Below are positions 39,236 through 47,560 of a stretch of 64,000 nt of DNA, in pieces (position 1 is the first letter of the stretch; each line of letters starts with the position of its first letter). Both the position numbers and the translations under genes were made by a program. This DNA is from Microbacterium sp. MYb66 (GTDB taxonomy: Bacteria; Actinomycetota; Actinomycetes; Actinomycetales; Microbacteriaceae): positions 310,001 to 374,000 of the forward strand of contig NZ_PCOV01000001.1 of assembly GCF_002979435.1 (NCBI RefSeq), read 5' to 3'. A model generated the notes under the pieces. That model saw nothing but the letters and a program-made list of their open reading frames with translations. It made no database searches and was not told the DNA's origin.

Positions 39236-40858
39236 TCAGCCTTCGTCCGGGTACGGGACAGGCCACCGCGAGTCGGGCACCGGCCATCCCGCGGCGCGCA
39301 GCGCGCGGCGCGCGAGTTCTCGCGCCGAATACGGCGTGCGCACTCCGCGGATGTCACGGTAGTCCTGGTGCCCCGGGCCTGCCCACAGGATCGCATCACC
39401 GTCGCCGACGAGACTCACTGCCGTCACGATGGCGTTCTCTGGCGGAGAAGCCTCGTGGATCTCTGCATCCGGCCGTACCGTGCGTGCGCCTTCGATCAGC
39501 GTCGCTCGGATCGAGGCCGGGTCTTCGAAACGCGGGTGGTGATCGGTGACGACGAGGATGTCGCTGCCCTCGACCGCGGTGCGCGCCATGTCGAACCGCT
39601 TGCTCGCGTCGCGGTCGCCGTCGGCGCCGAACAACATCAGTACCTTCCCCGGCGTCACGCGGCGGATGGCTGCGAGAGTCTTCTCGAACGCGTCCGGTGA
39701 ATGCCCGAAGTCGACGAAGACGGCGGGACCGCGGTCTCCGGAGACGAGCTGCGTGCGGCCGGGAAGATAGGCGCGTATGCCGCCGTCCCGCGTGAGTGCA
39801 TCGACGATGCGGTCCCAGGCGTAGCCGCCCTCCACGAGCATCACGATGGCGAGTGCGGCGTTGGCGGCCATATGCGGACCTATCACCGGCACCGTCGTCG
39901 TGAGCGAGCCCGCGGGACCCGTCATCGTGAAGGTGGTGCCGGCCGCCCGCTCCTCGTCGATGACGACGACCCAGTCCGCGGCGTTCGCAGCATCGGCATC
40001 AGCGGCGATCGAGGGCGTTCCGACAGTGACGACGGGGATCTCAGCGCGGTCGACCACGATCGCTCCGGAGAGGGAGTCGAGGCAGATGACGCCGCGCTTC
40101 GCTCGATCGGGTCGGAACAGCGGCAGCTTCGCCTCGAAGTACTCCTCCATGTCGGCGTAGTCGTCGAGGTGATCGTGGCTCAGGTTGGTGAATCCGGCGA
40201 CGTCGAAGCGGATGCCGTCGACACGGTGACGCGACAGCGCCTGCGCACTGACCTCGACCGCGACGGCCTCGACCGAGCGCTCCCGCATCAGAGCCAGCAG
40301 CGCATGCATCTCCGAAGCCTCGGGAGTCGTCAGGCGCGAGACGATGATCTCCCCGGCGATGTGGCGCTCGGCCGTGGAGGAGAGACCGGTCACGACACCG
40401 ATCTGGTCGAGGATGCCCTCGAGCAGATGGGAGACGCTGGTCTTCCCATTGGTTCCCGTCGTCGCGAAGAGCAGCGGGAGCGGGTCATCGGCCCCGGTGC
40501 CGTACACCCAGGCGCTGAGGTCACCGAGCACGGCCCGAGGGTCGTCGACGACGACGATCGGAAGCCCCGCGGCCTCGGCGATCTCCGCACCCGCCTCATC
40601 GGTGATGATGGCGACGGCACCCTTCACGGCGGCGGCGACGGCGAAGTCCGCACCGTGCCGGTTGATGCCCCGGATCGCCACGAAGGCTTCGCCGGCGCGG
40701 AGATCCGCCGTGGCGAGGGTGATGCCGGAGAGGGAGATCCCGTCGACATCGCCGCGCACACTGCGGGCGAAACGGGAAGCGAGTTCGGACAGCTCACGCC
40801 GGGGCGGGTTCGCGGGGCGGAGCACGGGAGGCAGGCTCGGTTGTTGTTCAATCGACAT
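39236..40858 (-). CDS. MurE-like Mur ligase with altered specificity motif
   Basis: 540-aa ATP-dependent amide ligase with the three Mur domains. P-loop ATTGTNGKTS (132-141), TTPEASEMHALL as in MurE, the carbamylated lysine in YFEAKLPLF (Lys244), and VDFGHSPDAF, GADGDRDASKR in the C-terminal domain. MurE adds the third residue of the peptidoglycan stem peptide. The DNPR motif that selects this residue reads HHPR (TDHHPRFEDP). The gene is outside a division/cell-wall cluster and has a Pro-rich C-terminal end. It may be a second MurE paralogue or a ligase for another product. It converges on dxr. Confidence 0.8.
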   Translation of the reverse strand: MSIEQQPSLPPVLRPANPPRRELSELASRFARSVRGDVDGISLSGITLATADLRAGEAFVAIRGINRHGADFAVAAAVKGAVAIITDEAGAEIAEAAGLPIVVVDDPRAVLGDLSAWVYGTGADDPLPLLFATTGTNGKTSVSHLLEGILDQIGVVTGLSSTAERHIAGEIIVSRLTTPEASEMHALLALMRERSVEAVAVEVSAQALSRHRVDGIRFDVAGFTNLSHDHLDDYADMEEYFEAKLPLFRPDRAKRGVICLDSLSGAIVVDRAEIPVVTVGTPSIAADADAANAADWVVVIDEERAAGTTFTMTGPAGSLTTTVPVIGPHMAANAALAIVMLVEGGYAWDRIVDALTRDGGIRAYLPGRTQLVSGDRGPAVFVDFGHSPDAFEKTLAAIRRVTPGKVLMLFGADGDRDASKRFDMARTAVEGSDILVVTDHHPRFEDPASIRATLIEGARTVRPDAEIHEASPPENAIVTAVSLVGDGDAILWAGPGHQDYRDIRGVRTPYSARELARRALRAAGWPVPDSRWPVPYPDEG

Positions 40859-40904
40859 GACGGATCCATGATCTCACGGCGGCAGGGGGAACCCCTCAGT
40901 GGCG

Positions 40905-40942
40905 CGGTCCCTCGCGCGCCGGATCGGGAACGCGAGGGACCG
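40905..40942 (-). terminator. Hairpin after the ycnI gene
   Basis: CGGTCCCTCGCG (40905-40916) and CGCGAGGGACCG (40931-40942), perfect 12-bp arms with a 14-nt loop, 10 bp beyond the ycnI stop on the minus strand and upstream of the MurE-like gene. No U-tract. Confidence 0.55.
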
Positions 40943-40951
40943 TGCGGGTCT

Positions 40952-41641
40952 TCAGGCTCGGCGACGATAGGCGAGGACGGCGACGACCAGCGCGGCGACG
41001 CCCGCGACGAGTCCGCCAGCGCCGAGGACCACGCCCAGGGGATCGGCCGTCCCAGACGGGGCCGTGCCCGCTTGTGCGTCCTCCGTGCCCGCGGCGGCGT
41101 CGTGGTCGCCGTGGCCGTCCGCGGCGGCCGCGGAGACCGACACGACCGGTGCCGGCGCCTCGAGGGTGTGCGGGTCCTCGCCGTTCTCGGCCAGTTGCGT
41201 CCATTCGGTCGCACCCTCGACGCACTCCTGCACGACGGGGAAGGCCAGCGAGTCGGGAGTGCTCTCGTCCAATCCGACCCCCATGCTCACCGCTCCGCGC
41301 AGATCGGTGGGCACCGGGCTGATCGCTGTGTACGTCACGGCGCTGACGAGGCCGTCGTCACCGCGTTCGACCTGGATGTTCCAGTCGCTGTCCATCGTCG
41401 GTGCGACGGAGGCGAGGCCATCCGGCATCGTGATGCGCAGGGCCGTGGTGGGGGAGTTCTCGCAGCCGTGCGAGAACGAGAACGTGAGCACGCCATGATC
41501 TCCGGCGACGAGCTCGTCGGGGCTGACACCGACGTGGGCGCTGGCCATGGACGGGATGACGAGTGCGAGAACGGCGCCGCCGAGGATGCCGGCGGTGGCG
41601 ACCGCGGTGCGGCTGGTGCGAGTGCGGGTGGTGCGGGACAT
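40952..41641 (-). CDS. YcnI-family (DUF1775) copper-binding protein
   Basis: 229-aa exported protein. Signal peptide ends at ASA (about 33-35), leaving His36 (HVGVSPDEL) as the new N-terminus. In Bacillus YcnI such a first histidine with a tryptophan binds Cu(II); SDWNIQ supplies a candidate Trp. After the domain (about 36-170) comes a His/Asp-rich linker (DGHGDHD) and a C-terminal transmembrane helix with a basic end. The adjacent upstream gene codes for a His-containing membrane protein, and the two likely form a copper-handling pair. Confidence 0.88.
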   Translation of the reverse strand: MSRTTRTRTSRTAVATAGILGGAVLALVIPSMASAHVGVSPDELVAGDHGVLTFSFSHGCENSPTTALRITMPDGLASVAPTMDSDWNIQVERGDDGLVSAVTYTAISPVPTDLRGAVSMGVGLDESTPDSLAFPVVQECVEGATEWTQLAENGEDPHTLEAPAPVVSVSAAAADGHGDHDAAAGTEDAQAGTAPSGTADPLGVVLGAGGLVAGVAALVVAVLAYRRRA

Positions 41642-41741
41642 GCGGGAATCTCCTGAATGCTCGGGTGCGGGTGCGCCAGACGGCGCTCTTCCGCGAAAGG
41701 GTGATACCGCCCGCGAAGGGCGGCGGACTCCGATGCGACGG

Positions 41742-42326
41742 TCAGTCGCGGATGAGCGCGGGAGGACCTCGCCGTGTCACCGCGGCCGAGATCGCGGCAT
41801 CGAACGAAGGGACGGTGATCGACCGCAGACGCGGTGGGCGGCGGTGCGGGGTCGACGCGACCGGAGCGGCGCGCCGAAGGATCGCGTCGACCCACCGCGC
41901 GACGATCCGCACGACGCCTTCCCCGTGCCACACCAGGACTGTCGTGAGGACGGCGGCTACGGCGTGCGCGACCAGCATCAGCGTGCCGGGGGCTGCCATG
42001 GGCGCGGTGGGTCCGAGGAGCGCGAGGTCGATGTGGTGCTGCGCGTGTCCTCCGGCGATCCGGGTCGCACCGGTCGGCGACCCCAGCGCCTGGAACACCA
42101 GGTGGAACGCGCCTTGACCGAGGATGACGGCGGCCGCGACGCGGCTTCGCGATCGTCGGACGCCGACCAGCAGCGCCGACAGTGGCGTGAGCAGGGTGGA
42201 CACGGCGACGATCAGCAGCGGATGCGGGGCTGCGCCGCCACCGAGCGTGTGGGAGAGTGCCGCGATCAGCGTCGCCATGGAGGAGACACCGGCAGCGCGC
42301 ACGAGTCGCAGCTGCCGGGCATTCAC
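41742..42326 (-). CDS. Membrane protein of copper module (unknown function)
   Basis: 194-aa protein with about four membrane segments between residues 12 and 145. Histidines lie in or near them (ALSHTLGGG, GQGAFHLVF, GGHAQHHIDLAL, LVAHAVAAV, VLVWHGEG), a pattern seen in actinobacterial membrane proteins next to YcnI and CopC. The C-terminal 40 residues are basic. No domain name can be given; a role in metal uptake or trafficking is inferred from the neighbour 100 bp downstream. It diverges from the protease gene. Confidence 0.6.
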   Translation of the reverse strand: MNARQLRLVRAAGVSSMATLIAALSHTLGGGAAPHPLLIVAVSTLLTPLSALLVGVRRSRSRVAAAVILGQGAFHLVFQALGSPTGATRIAGGHAQHHIDLALLGPTAPMAAPGTLMLVAHAVAAVLTTVLVWHGEGVVRIVARWVDAILRRAAPVASTPHRRPPRLRSITVPSFDAAISAAVTRRGPPALIRD

Positions 42327-42390
42327 GTCCTCAGCCTAGCCGTGGGGAGGCGCCGGGCGGATTCCTAGCTGGGGGCAGTAGCGTTGGCAC

Positions 42391-43704
42391 GTGGAAATCC
42401 TGCTCTATCTGGGCGGCATCCTCTTCATGCTGATCGGCCTCGGCCTTTCGATCGGCCTGCATGAGGTCGGCCATCTCGTCCCCGCGAAGCTCTTCGGCGT
42501 GCGCGTCGGCCAGTACATGATCGGCTTCGGGCCGCGCCTGTGGTCGAAGCGCATCGGCGAGACCGAGTACGGATTCAAGATGCTCCCGCTGGGCGGCTTC
42601 ATCTCGATGTCGGGCATGTATCCGCCCTCGAAGAGCACGGGCCCTGCGTCCGGCGTGTTCCGGTCGCTGATCCAGGACGCCCGATCCGCGAACGACGAGA
42701 CCATCGCCGAAGGTGCCGAGGACCGGGTCTTCTACCGTCTCCCGGTGTGGAAGCGCGTGATCGTGATGCTCGGCGGTCCGCTGATGAACCTCATCCTCGC
42801 GACGGCGATCTTCACCGTGCTCCTGTCCGCCATCGGCCTGCAGCAGGGCACGACGACGATCTCCTCCGTGAGCCAGTGCGTGGTGCCCGCCGGATCGACG
42901 GCCACCGAGTGCGCGGCCGATGACCCGGAGTCGCCGGCTGCGGAAGCCGGCATCAAGCCGGGCGACGTGATCATGTCGGTCGACGGGCAGCCGGTGTCCA
43001 CCTTCGCGGACGCGACGGCGATCGTGCAGGCCGCGCCGGGCGACACGCTCGACATGGTCGTGCTCCGCGACGGTGACGAGAAGACGCTCCACATCACTCC
43101 GATCGCGGCGGAGCGCACGATCACCGACGCGAGCGGACGGCCCGTCCTCGACTCCGAGGGGCAGCAGGTCGTCAAGACCGTCGGATATGTCGGCATGTGG
43201 GCGCAGATGGGCTATGTGCAGCAGCCGTTGACCGCGGGGCCGCAGATGGCGGTCGAGACAGCGGGCAACGTGGCCACGATGATCCTCAACCTGCCCGCGC
43301 GTCTCTGGGACGTCGGGGCCGCGGTCTTCACGGGGGCCGAACGCGACCCGAACGGGCCGCTGAGCGTGGTCGGCGTCGGACGTCTCGCGGGTGAAGTCGC
43401 GTCCGTCGATGCGCCGCTGCTGGACCGCTGGTCGGGTCTGCTGTCGCTCCTCGGGATGCTGAACATCGCCCTGTTCGTGTTCAACCTGATCCCGCTCCTT
43501 CCGCTCGACGGGGGCCACATCGTCGTCGCGCTGTGGGATGGTGTCCGACGCGCGTGGGCGAAGCTGTTCCGTCGCCCGCCCCCGGAGCCGGTCGACGCGA
43601 CGAAACTGGTGCCGCTGACTGTCGTCGTCGCCGTCCTGCTCATCGCCATGGGGGCCCTGCTGCTGGTCGCCGACATCCTGAAGCCGGTCAGTCTGTTCCA
43701 GTAG
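42391..43704 (+). CDS. rip1: Site-2 type zinc metalloprotease (RseP/Rip1 family, M50)
   Basis: Intramembrane protease that cleaves anti-sigma factors and other membrane proteins. 437 aa. HEVGH (24-28) in the first membrane helix and LDGGH near residue 373 supply the zinc ligands. A PDZ domain (about 165-245, AAEAGIKPGDVIMSVDG) lies between, and two further helices follow. In mycobacteria Rip1 sits between dxr and ispG; its neighbours here are different on both sides. Starts at GTG 42391. Confidence 0.93.
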   Translation: MEILLYLGGILFMLIGLGLSIGLHEVGHLVPAKLFGVRVGQYMIGFGPRLWSKRIGETEYGFKMLPLGGFISMSGMYPPSKSTGPASGVFRSLIQDARSANDETIAEGAEDRVFYRLPVWKRVIVMLGGPLMNLILATAIFTVLLSAIGLQQGTTTISSVSQCVVPAGSTATECAADDPESPAAEAGIKPGDVIMSVDGQPVSTFADATAIVQAAPGDTLDMVVLRDGDEKTLHITPIAAERTITDASGRPVLDSEGQQVVKTVGYVGMWAQMGYVQQPLTAGPQMAVETAGNVATMILNLPARLWDVGAAVFTGAERDPNGPLSVVGVGRLAGEVASVDAPLLDRWSGLLSLLGMLNIALFVFNLIPLLPLDGGHIVVALWDGVRRAWAKLFRRPPPEPVDATKLVPLTVVVAVLLIAMGALLLVADILKPVSLFQ

Positions 43705-43836
43705 ACGCGGCGCGGAAGCCGAGCTTCGCCGAGGACGATTCCGATCGTGACCTGAGAGCATCCACCCACCGGCGTCCCGGGCGAGGATGGCAGAGTGTGG
43801 CGTGTACTGATCCGTCGTTCTAGGGAGATGACCTTC

Positions 43837-44394
43837 ATGCACGGATACTCGTTGCGGCCGTACGACCCTTCGACGGAAGCGGAGATGGCCGAACGCCTTC
43901 GAGAGTCCGAGACCTGGCAGCCCAACAACTGGTTCGGGTTCGGATACACCCAGGTGCCGCCATTCGGGCCGCAGAGTCCCGGTCTGGGAATGATCAGCCC
44001 GGATGGCGGACGGATGCGCATCGTGCGCGACGGGACGACGGCAGGACAGGTCAGCTGGTTCCCGGGTTACGACTACGGTGGTTCGCCTCGTCACCGTGGG
44101 TGGGGCGTGGGCCTTCTGATACTGCCGGAGCATCGGCGGACCCGGGCCGCGTCGGCCGGACTCGGGCTCCTGATCGACTACCTATTCCTCACCACGACCG
44201 CGAACCGAGTCGAGGGGGTCACAGCCGCGGATGCGGCCCCGCGGAGCACTTCTGCCATGCCCGGCGGGATGGCGAGAGAAGGGATTCTGCGAAGTGCCCA
44301 ATGGCGCGACGGGCGGTGGAATGATGTCGCCATCTACGCGATCCTCCGCGAGGAATGGGAGCAGCGCAGAACCACGACGGGGAACGAGGACTGA
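43837..44394 (+). CDS. GNAT-family acetyltransferase
   Basis: 185-aa protein with the outline of RimJ/RimL-type acetyltransferases. YSLRPYDPSTEAEMAERL opens the fold. GWGVGLLILPEHRRTRAASAGLGLLIDYLF contains the acetyl-CoA loop in the expected place, though the Q/RxxGxG/A motif is loose. TTANRVEGVTAADAAPRSTSA resembles the alpha-4 region. ATG 43837 is used, with AGGGAG 9 nt upstream; ATG 43828 is too close to it. Its product could act in N-acetylation or self-protection, but nothing links it to the lanthipeptide genes beyond adjacency. Confidence 0.65.
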   Translation: MHGYSLRPYDPSTEAEMAERLRESETWQPNNWFGFGYTQVPPFGPQSPGLGMISPDGGRMRIVRDGTTAGQVSWFPGYDYGGSPRHRGWGVGLLILPEHRRTRAASAGLGLLIDYLFLTTTANRVEGVTAADAAPRSTSAMPGGMAREGILRSAQWRDGRWNDVAIYAILREEWEQRRTTTGNED

Positions 44395-44428
44395 CGGGTA
44401 AGCCTGCCCGCGAGCGGGGGTCTCTTCG

Positions 44429-44457
44429 TTGACAGTCGCGGAGGCCCTACGTAACGT
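44429..44457 (+). promoter_or_regulatory. Near-consensus SigA promoter of the lanthipeptide genes
   Basis: TTGACA (44429-44434), exactly 17 bp, then TAACGT (44452-44457). This is the best promoter match seen in the window. Transcription would start near 44464, giving a roughly 50-nt leader that is visibly AT-richer than its surroundings (AGATATATCGAAAC). CTACGT/ACGTAG form a loose inverted repeat across it (44448-44488). Confidence 0.7.
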
Positions 44458-44513
44458 GGAAAGGGAAGCGCCGTACTGAGAAACGTAGAGATATATCGAA
44501 ACGAGGGTGAACA

Positions 44514-44807
44514 ATGTCAAGCATCGCGGAACTCAGAATCGCTGTTCAGGAAGCGTCGATCTCGGATCACTCCCAGGACGCTCAGGCAGGAAGACAGGTC
44601 ATCGACGACGCCATCTTCCGCAGCCTGGTGGCTCGTGAGACCGAGGCGATCGACACCACGGTGTCCGGATCCGAGACCAACAACCCCCAGATGTGCACCA
44701 CGGTCGCAGGACCCACGTGCCAGAACAACACGGTCTGCAACTGTGCGGTCGGCCCGACCTTCGCCGCAGAACCGTCCGCTCCGGTGACGTTCGGATGGCG
44801 CGCCTGA
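44514..44807 (+). CDS. lanA: Class II lanthipeptide precursor (LanA)
   Basis: 97-aa ribosomal precursor of a thioether-bridged peptide. Residues 1 to about 50 form a charged, helical leader without Cys. The core region carries Cys61, Cys69, Cys75 and Cys77 among many Ser/Thr (QMCTTVAGPTCQNNTVCNC, 59-77), then a Cys-free 20-residue tail ending FGWRA. The TVCNC end loosely recalls the C-terminal ring region of actagardine and mersacidin type lantibiotics, but their CTLTxEC motif is missing. No double-glycine cleavage site is evident. GAGGG lies 6 nt upstream. The LanM gene starts 6 bp after the stop. Confidence 0.85.
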   Translation: MSSIAELRIAVQEASISDHSQDAQAGRQVIDDAIFRSLVARETEAIDTTVSGSETNNPQMCTTVAGPTCQNNTVCNCAVGPTFAAEPSAPVTFGWRA

Positions 44808-44813
44808 CGGGGG

Positions 44814-47558
44814 ATGCAGACCCTCACGCCGCAGGCGTGGATCGATTCCGTGGGAGACCAGGAACGCCACAATTGGCCTGCCCTGCTCGCCTGGGATCAC
44901 GTCGCACGCCTCGGTGCTGAACTCGCCGTCATCGAGCGTCGGTCCGCCGGCATCGGTGACGGCGCGTTGATCGGAGCCTTCGTCAGCTCCTTCGTCGCGC
45001 AGGTGTCGACCATGTTGTCGACGGCGGCTGCAGACGAGTACGAGCGCGTCACGGGGGAGATCGTTCCGGACGACGGTCGGGAGATGTGGGATCGGCTTGC
45101 GGACTCGCCGAGTCGGCATTCATCGCGCCTGGACCTCGGTGACCTCATCCCGCGGACGGGACGACTCCGATCGATCTTCATCCGTGCCGCACGGGAGTTC
45201 TCCGAACGCCTCGTCCAGGAACAGGCGTCCGGGTCGTGGGTGGCGGAGCGGCTCCGCTCGGTGAGCCATCTCAAGATCCTCGGCGACGTGCACACGCGAG
45301 GCGCGGTGCTCGGCGTCTACTCGGACGGTCGACCGGTGGCGGTCTTCAAGCCGCGTTCCCTGGCGCCGGATACCGTCCTGCGCGAGATTCTCGATGCGCT
45401 CGACATCGCCGACCTGCCACGCGTGCCGCGGACGATCGATCGAGGCGATCACGGGTGGCAGGAGTACGTCGTCTTCGAGAACGTGACGACGCGCGACGGG
45501 CGTTCGGCGTATTACCGGCGGTTCGGGGGACTGGTGGCTGTCGCGAGCGCGTTGGGCATGCAGGACCTGCACTACGAGAACGTGAAGTGCTCCGACGAGT
45601 TCCCGTACCTCATCGATGCCGAGTGTGCGTTCGGGGTCGGATTGTCGCCCTCGTCGGCCGCGGCGGACGGGTACTTCGCCCGTCCGGTCCCCAGCATCCT
45701 CTCGACGCTGCTCGTGCCCAACTGGGCCAAGCGCTACGAGGATGCCGAGCCGTATGACCCGAGCGCTCTCGGCGCATTCGCCGATCCGGCTCGCCAGTCG
45801 CAGATCCGGAGGATATCCCGGCGCGACGGAGTTCTTCAGACGACATACGAGCGGTTGCCCGAAGCTCAGATCTTCGGCAGCCAGCCGCACGGAGATTCCG
45901 TCCGAGCTCCCTTCGCGGACCATGTGGCCGATCTGGAAGCGGGTTTTCGGGCGGCGGCGGCGCGGTTGAGCGACGAGCGCGTCCGATCATGCATCCTCTC
46001 TCTGGTCGAGCGCCGGACGAGTCTGCGGTGCCGCGTCCTGACGCGCTCGACCGCGTCCTTCGTGAGTCTGCTGCAGGTCAAGGGGGAGCACCGAGCGCGG
46101 GCGGCGGCGGAGCAGGTGGTGCATCAGCAGACCGGGTGGATCCGGCAGGAGGAGTCGCGGCAGCTCGACGAGGGATGCGTTCCGGTCTTCGAGCTCGACT
46201 TCCACGGATCCCGCATCGTGTCGGGAACCGGAGCATCCCTGGAGACCGGAGGAGACGCGTTCGCGCTGTGGACGGAGCGTTTCCTGACGGTGACGGACTC
46301 CACCTCGATCGATGGACAGGCCTTTCTCCTCCGGAGGTCGATCCAGCTGGGCCTGGAGGATCCCGACTGGACCGCGCCCTCGGCACCCGACCCCTCGCAA
46401 CGGACGGACAGTATGCCGCCCCGCTCCGCGAACCCGGTCCGGATGATCGACGACCTGGTCGCGGAGCTCAGCGAGACGGTGCAGCGCACGGGGGACCAGC
46501 TGTGGTGGGCGTCCTCCATCCAGCACTCACCGAGCAGGCACGAGATCATGGTCACACGCTCGGGGCTGTACGACGGTCTCGCAGGGATCGTCCTGGCATC
46601 GGGAGCGGCCGCCCTCGAGAACGAGCGGGCCGCGGAGCTCTACCGGCGCACGAGTGAGTCTCTTCTTCGAGCGCTGGAGCGATTCGTCGAAGCACGCTCG
46701 CCCTCCGACGGCGAGCAGATGATGCTCGGGCTGGGGGAAGGGCCGGTGGGTGCCGCTCTGGCGCTGGCGGAGGGTGCTCGGTTGCTCGACGACCGCGGCA
46801 CAAGGGAACGACTGACCCTCATCTGCGCGGCACTCGACACCCTTCCGCTGAGCTCGCCTTCACACGACTATCTGAATGGGGCGGCCGGCATCCTCCTGGC
46901 GTCGCAGCGAATCGCGGGCATCCTCGGTGAGGACTCGCTCGCCGGCATGCGCGAACGGAGTGTCGCCGGGCTGACCGACCTGCTGACCGACGCCGTGCGC
47001 GACGATCGTGTCGATCCCGGGCTCGCGCACGGGCTGTCGGGGGTCGCTCTCGCACTGTCCGCCATGGAACCCGAGGAGGAGTTGTCGGCCCTTCTGGAGG
47101 ACTGCTTCGACCTCGAGGCGAGGATACTGAGCGGCGCCGAGAAACGCGGCGATGTGGAGCAGCAGCAGAAGTCTCTTTCCGGTTCGTGGTGCTGGGGCGC
47201 GACGGGACAACTCGAAGCGCGACTGCACGTCGGGCACGAGGGCGATCTCGACGCTCTGCGAGTGAGGCTCAACGGCTCGGCGTTCGGCGGACTCTCCCTC
47301 TGCCACGGGGACCTCGGGCGCGCTCTGCTGCAGCAGACGCGCGGCTACGTGGAGCGCTGGGGGCCGGAGGACGGCAGGGAATCCGCCCGCGAAGCCATCC
47401 GGATGCTCACGATGGATCCGCGTGGTTCCCGGGTCGATCCGCCATATGCGCGCCGGGTGGGACTGTTCACCGGGATCGCCGGTTCGCTGTTCTTCCTGTC
47501 GGCGCAGCGAGACAGCGCCGACGTCCGGCTGTCCACGCTGTCCTACGACGTCGGATGA
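44814..47558 (+). CDS. lanM: Class II lanthionine synthetase LanM
   Basis: Bifunctional enzyme that phosphorylates and eliminates water from Ser/Thr of the LanA core and then adds Cys thiols to form (methyl)lanthionine. 914 aa. The N-terminal dehydratase (DUF4135) has GDVHTRG (Asp158, His160), FKPRSL (Lys179), QDLHYENV (Asp251, His253, Asn256), LIDAE (Asp268, Glu270) and the elimination residues in RVLTRST. The C-terminal LanC-like cyclase starts near 575 and keeps the zinc ligands Cys793 (SWCWG), Cys830 and His831 (LCHGDLG). All expected catalytic residues are present, so it should be active. It ends 2 bp before the convergent trpEG stop. Confidence 0.95.
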   Translation: MQTLTPQAWIDSVGDQERHNWPALLAWDHVARLGAELAVIERRSAGIGDGALIGAFVSSFVAQVSTMLSTAAADEYERVTGEIVPDDGREMWDRLADSPSRHSSRLDLGDLIPRTGRLRSIFIRAAREFSERLVQEQASGSWVAERLRSVSHLKILGDVHTRGAVLGVYSDGRPVAVFKPRSLAPDTVLREILDALDIADLPRVPRTIDRGDHGWQEYVVFENVTTRDGRSAYYRRFGGLVAVASALGMQDLHYENVKCSDEFPYLIDAECAFGVGLSPSSAAADGYFARPVPSILSTLLVPNWAKRYEDAEPYDPSALGAFADPARQSQIRRISRRDGVLQTTYERLPEAQIFGSQPHGDSVRAPFADHVADLEAGFRAAAARLSDERVRSCILSLVERRTSLRCRVLTRSTASFVSLLQVKGEHRARAAAEQVVHQQTGWIRQEESRQLDEGCVPVFELDFHGSRIVSGTGASLETGGDAFALWTERFLTVTDSTSIDGQAFLLRRSIQLGLEDPDWTAPSAPDPSQRTDSMPPRSANPVRMIDDLVAELSETVQRTGDQLWWASSIQHSPSRHEIMVTRSGLYDGLAGIVLASGAAALENERAAELYRRTSESLLRALERFVEARSPSDGEQMMLGLGEGPVGAALALAEGARLLDDRGTRERLTLICAALDTLPLSSPSHDYLNGAAGILLASQRIAGILGEDSLAGMRERSVAGLTDLLTDAVRDDRVDPGLAHGLSGVALALSAMEPEEELSALLEDCFDLEARILSGAEKRGDVEQQQKSLSGSWCWGATGQLEARLHVGHEGDLDALRVRLNGSAFGGLSLCHGDLGRALLQQTRGYVERWGPEDGRESAREAIRMLTMDPRGSRVDPPYARRVGLFTGIAGSLFFLSAQRDSADVRLSTLSYDVG

Positions 47559-47560
47559 CC

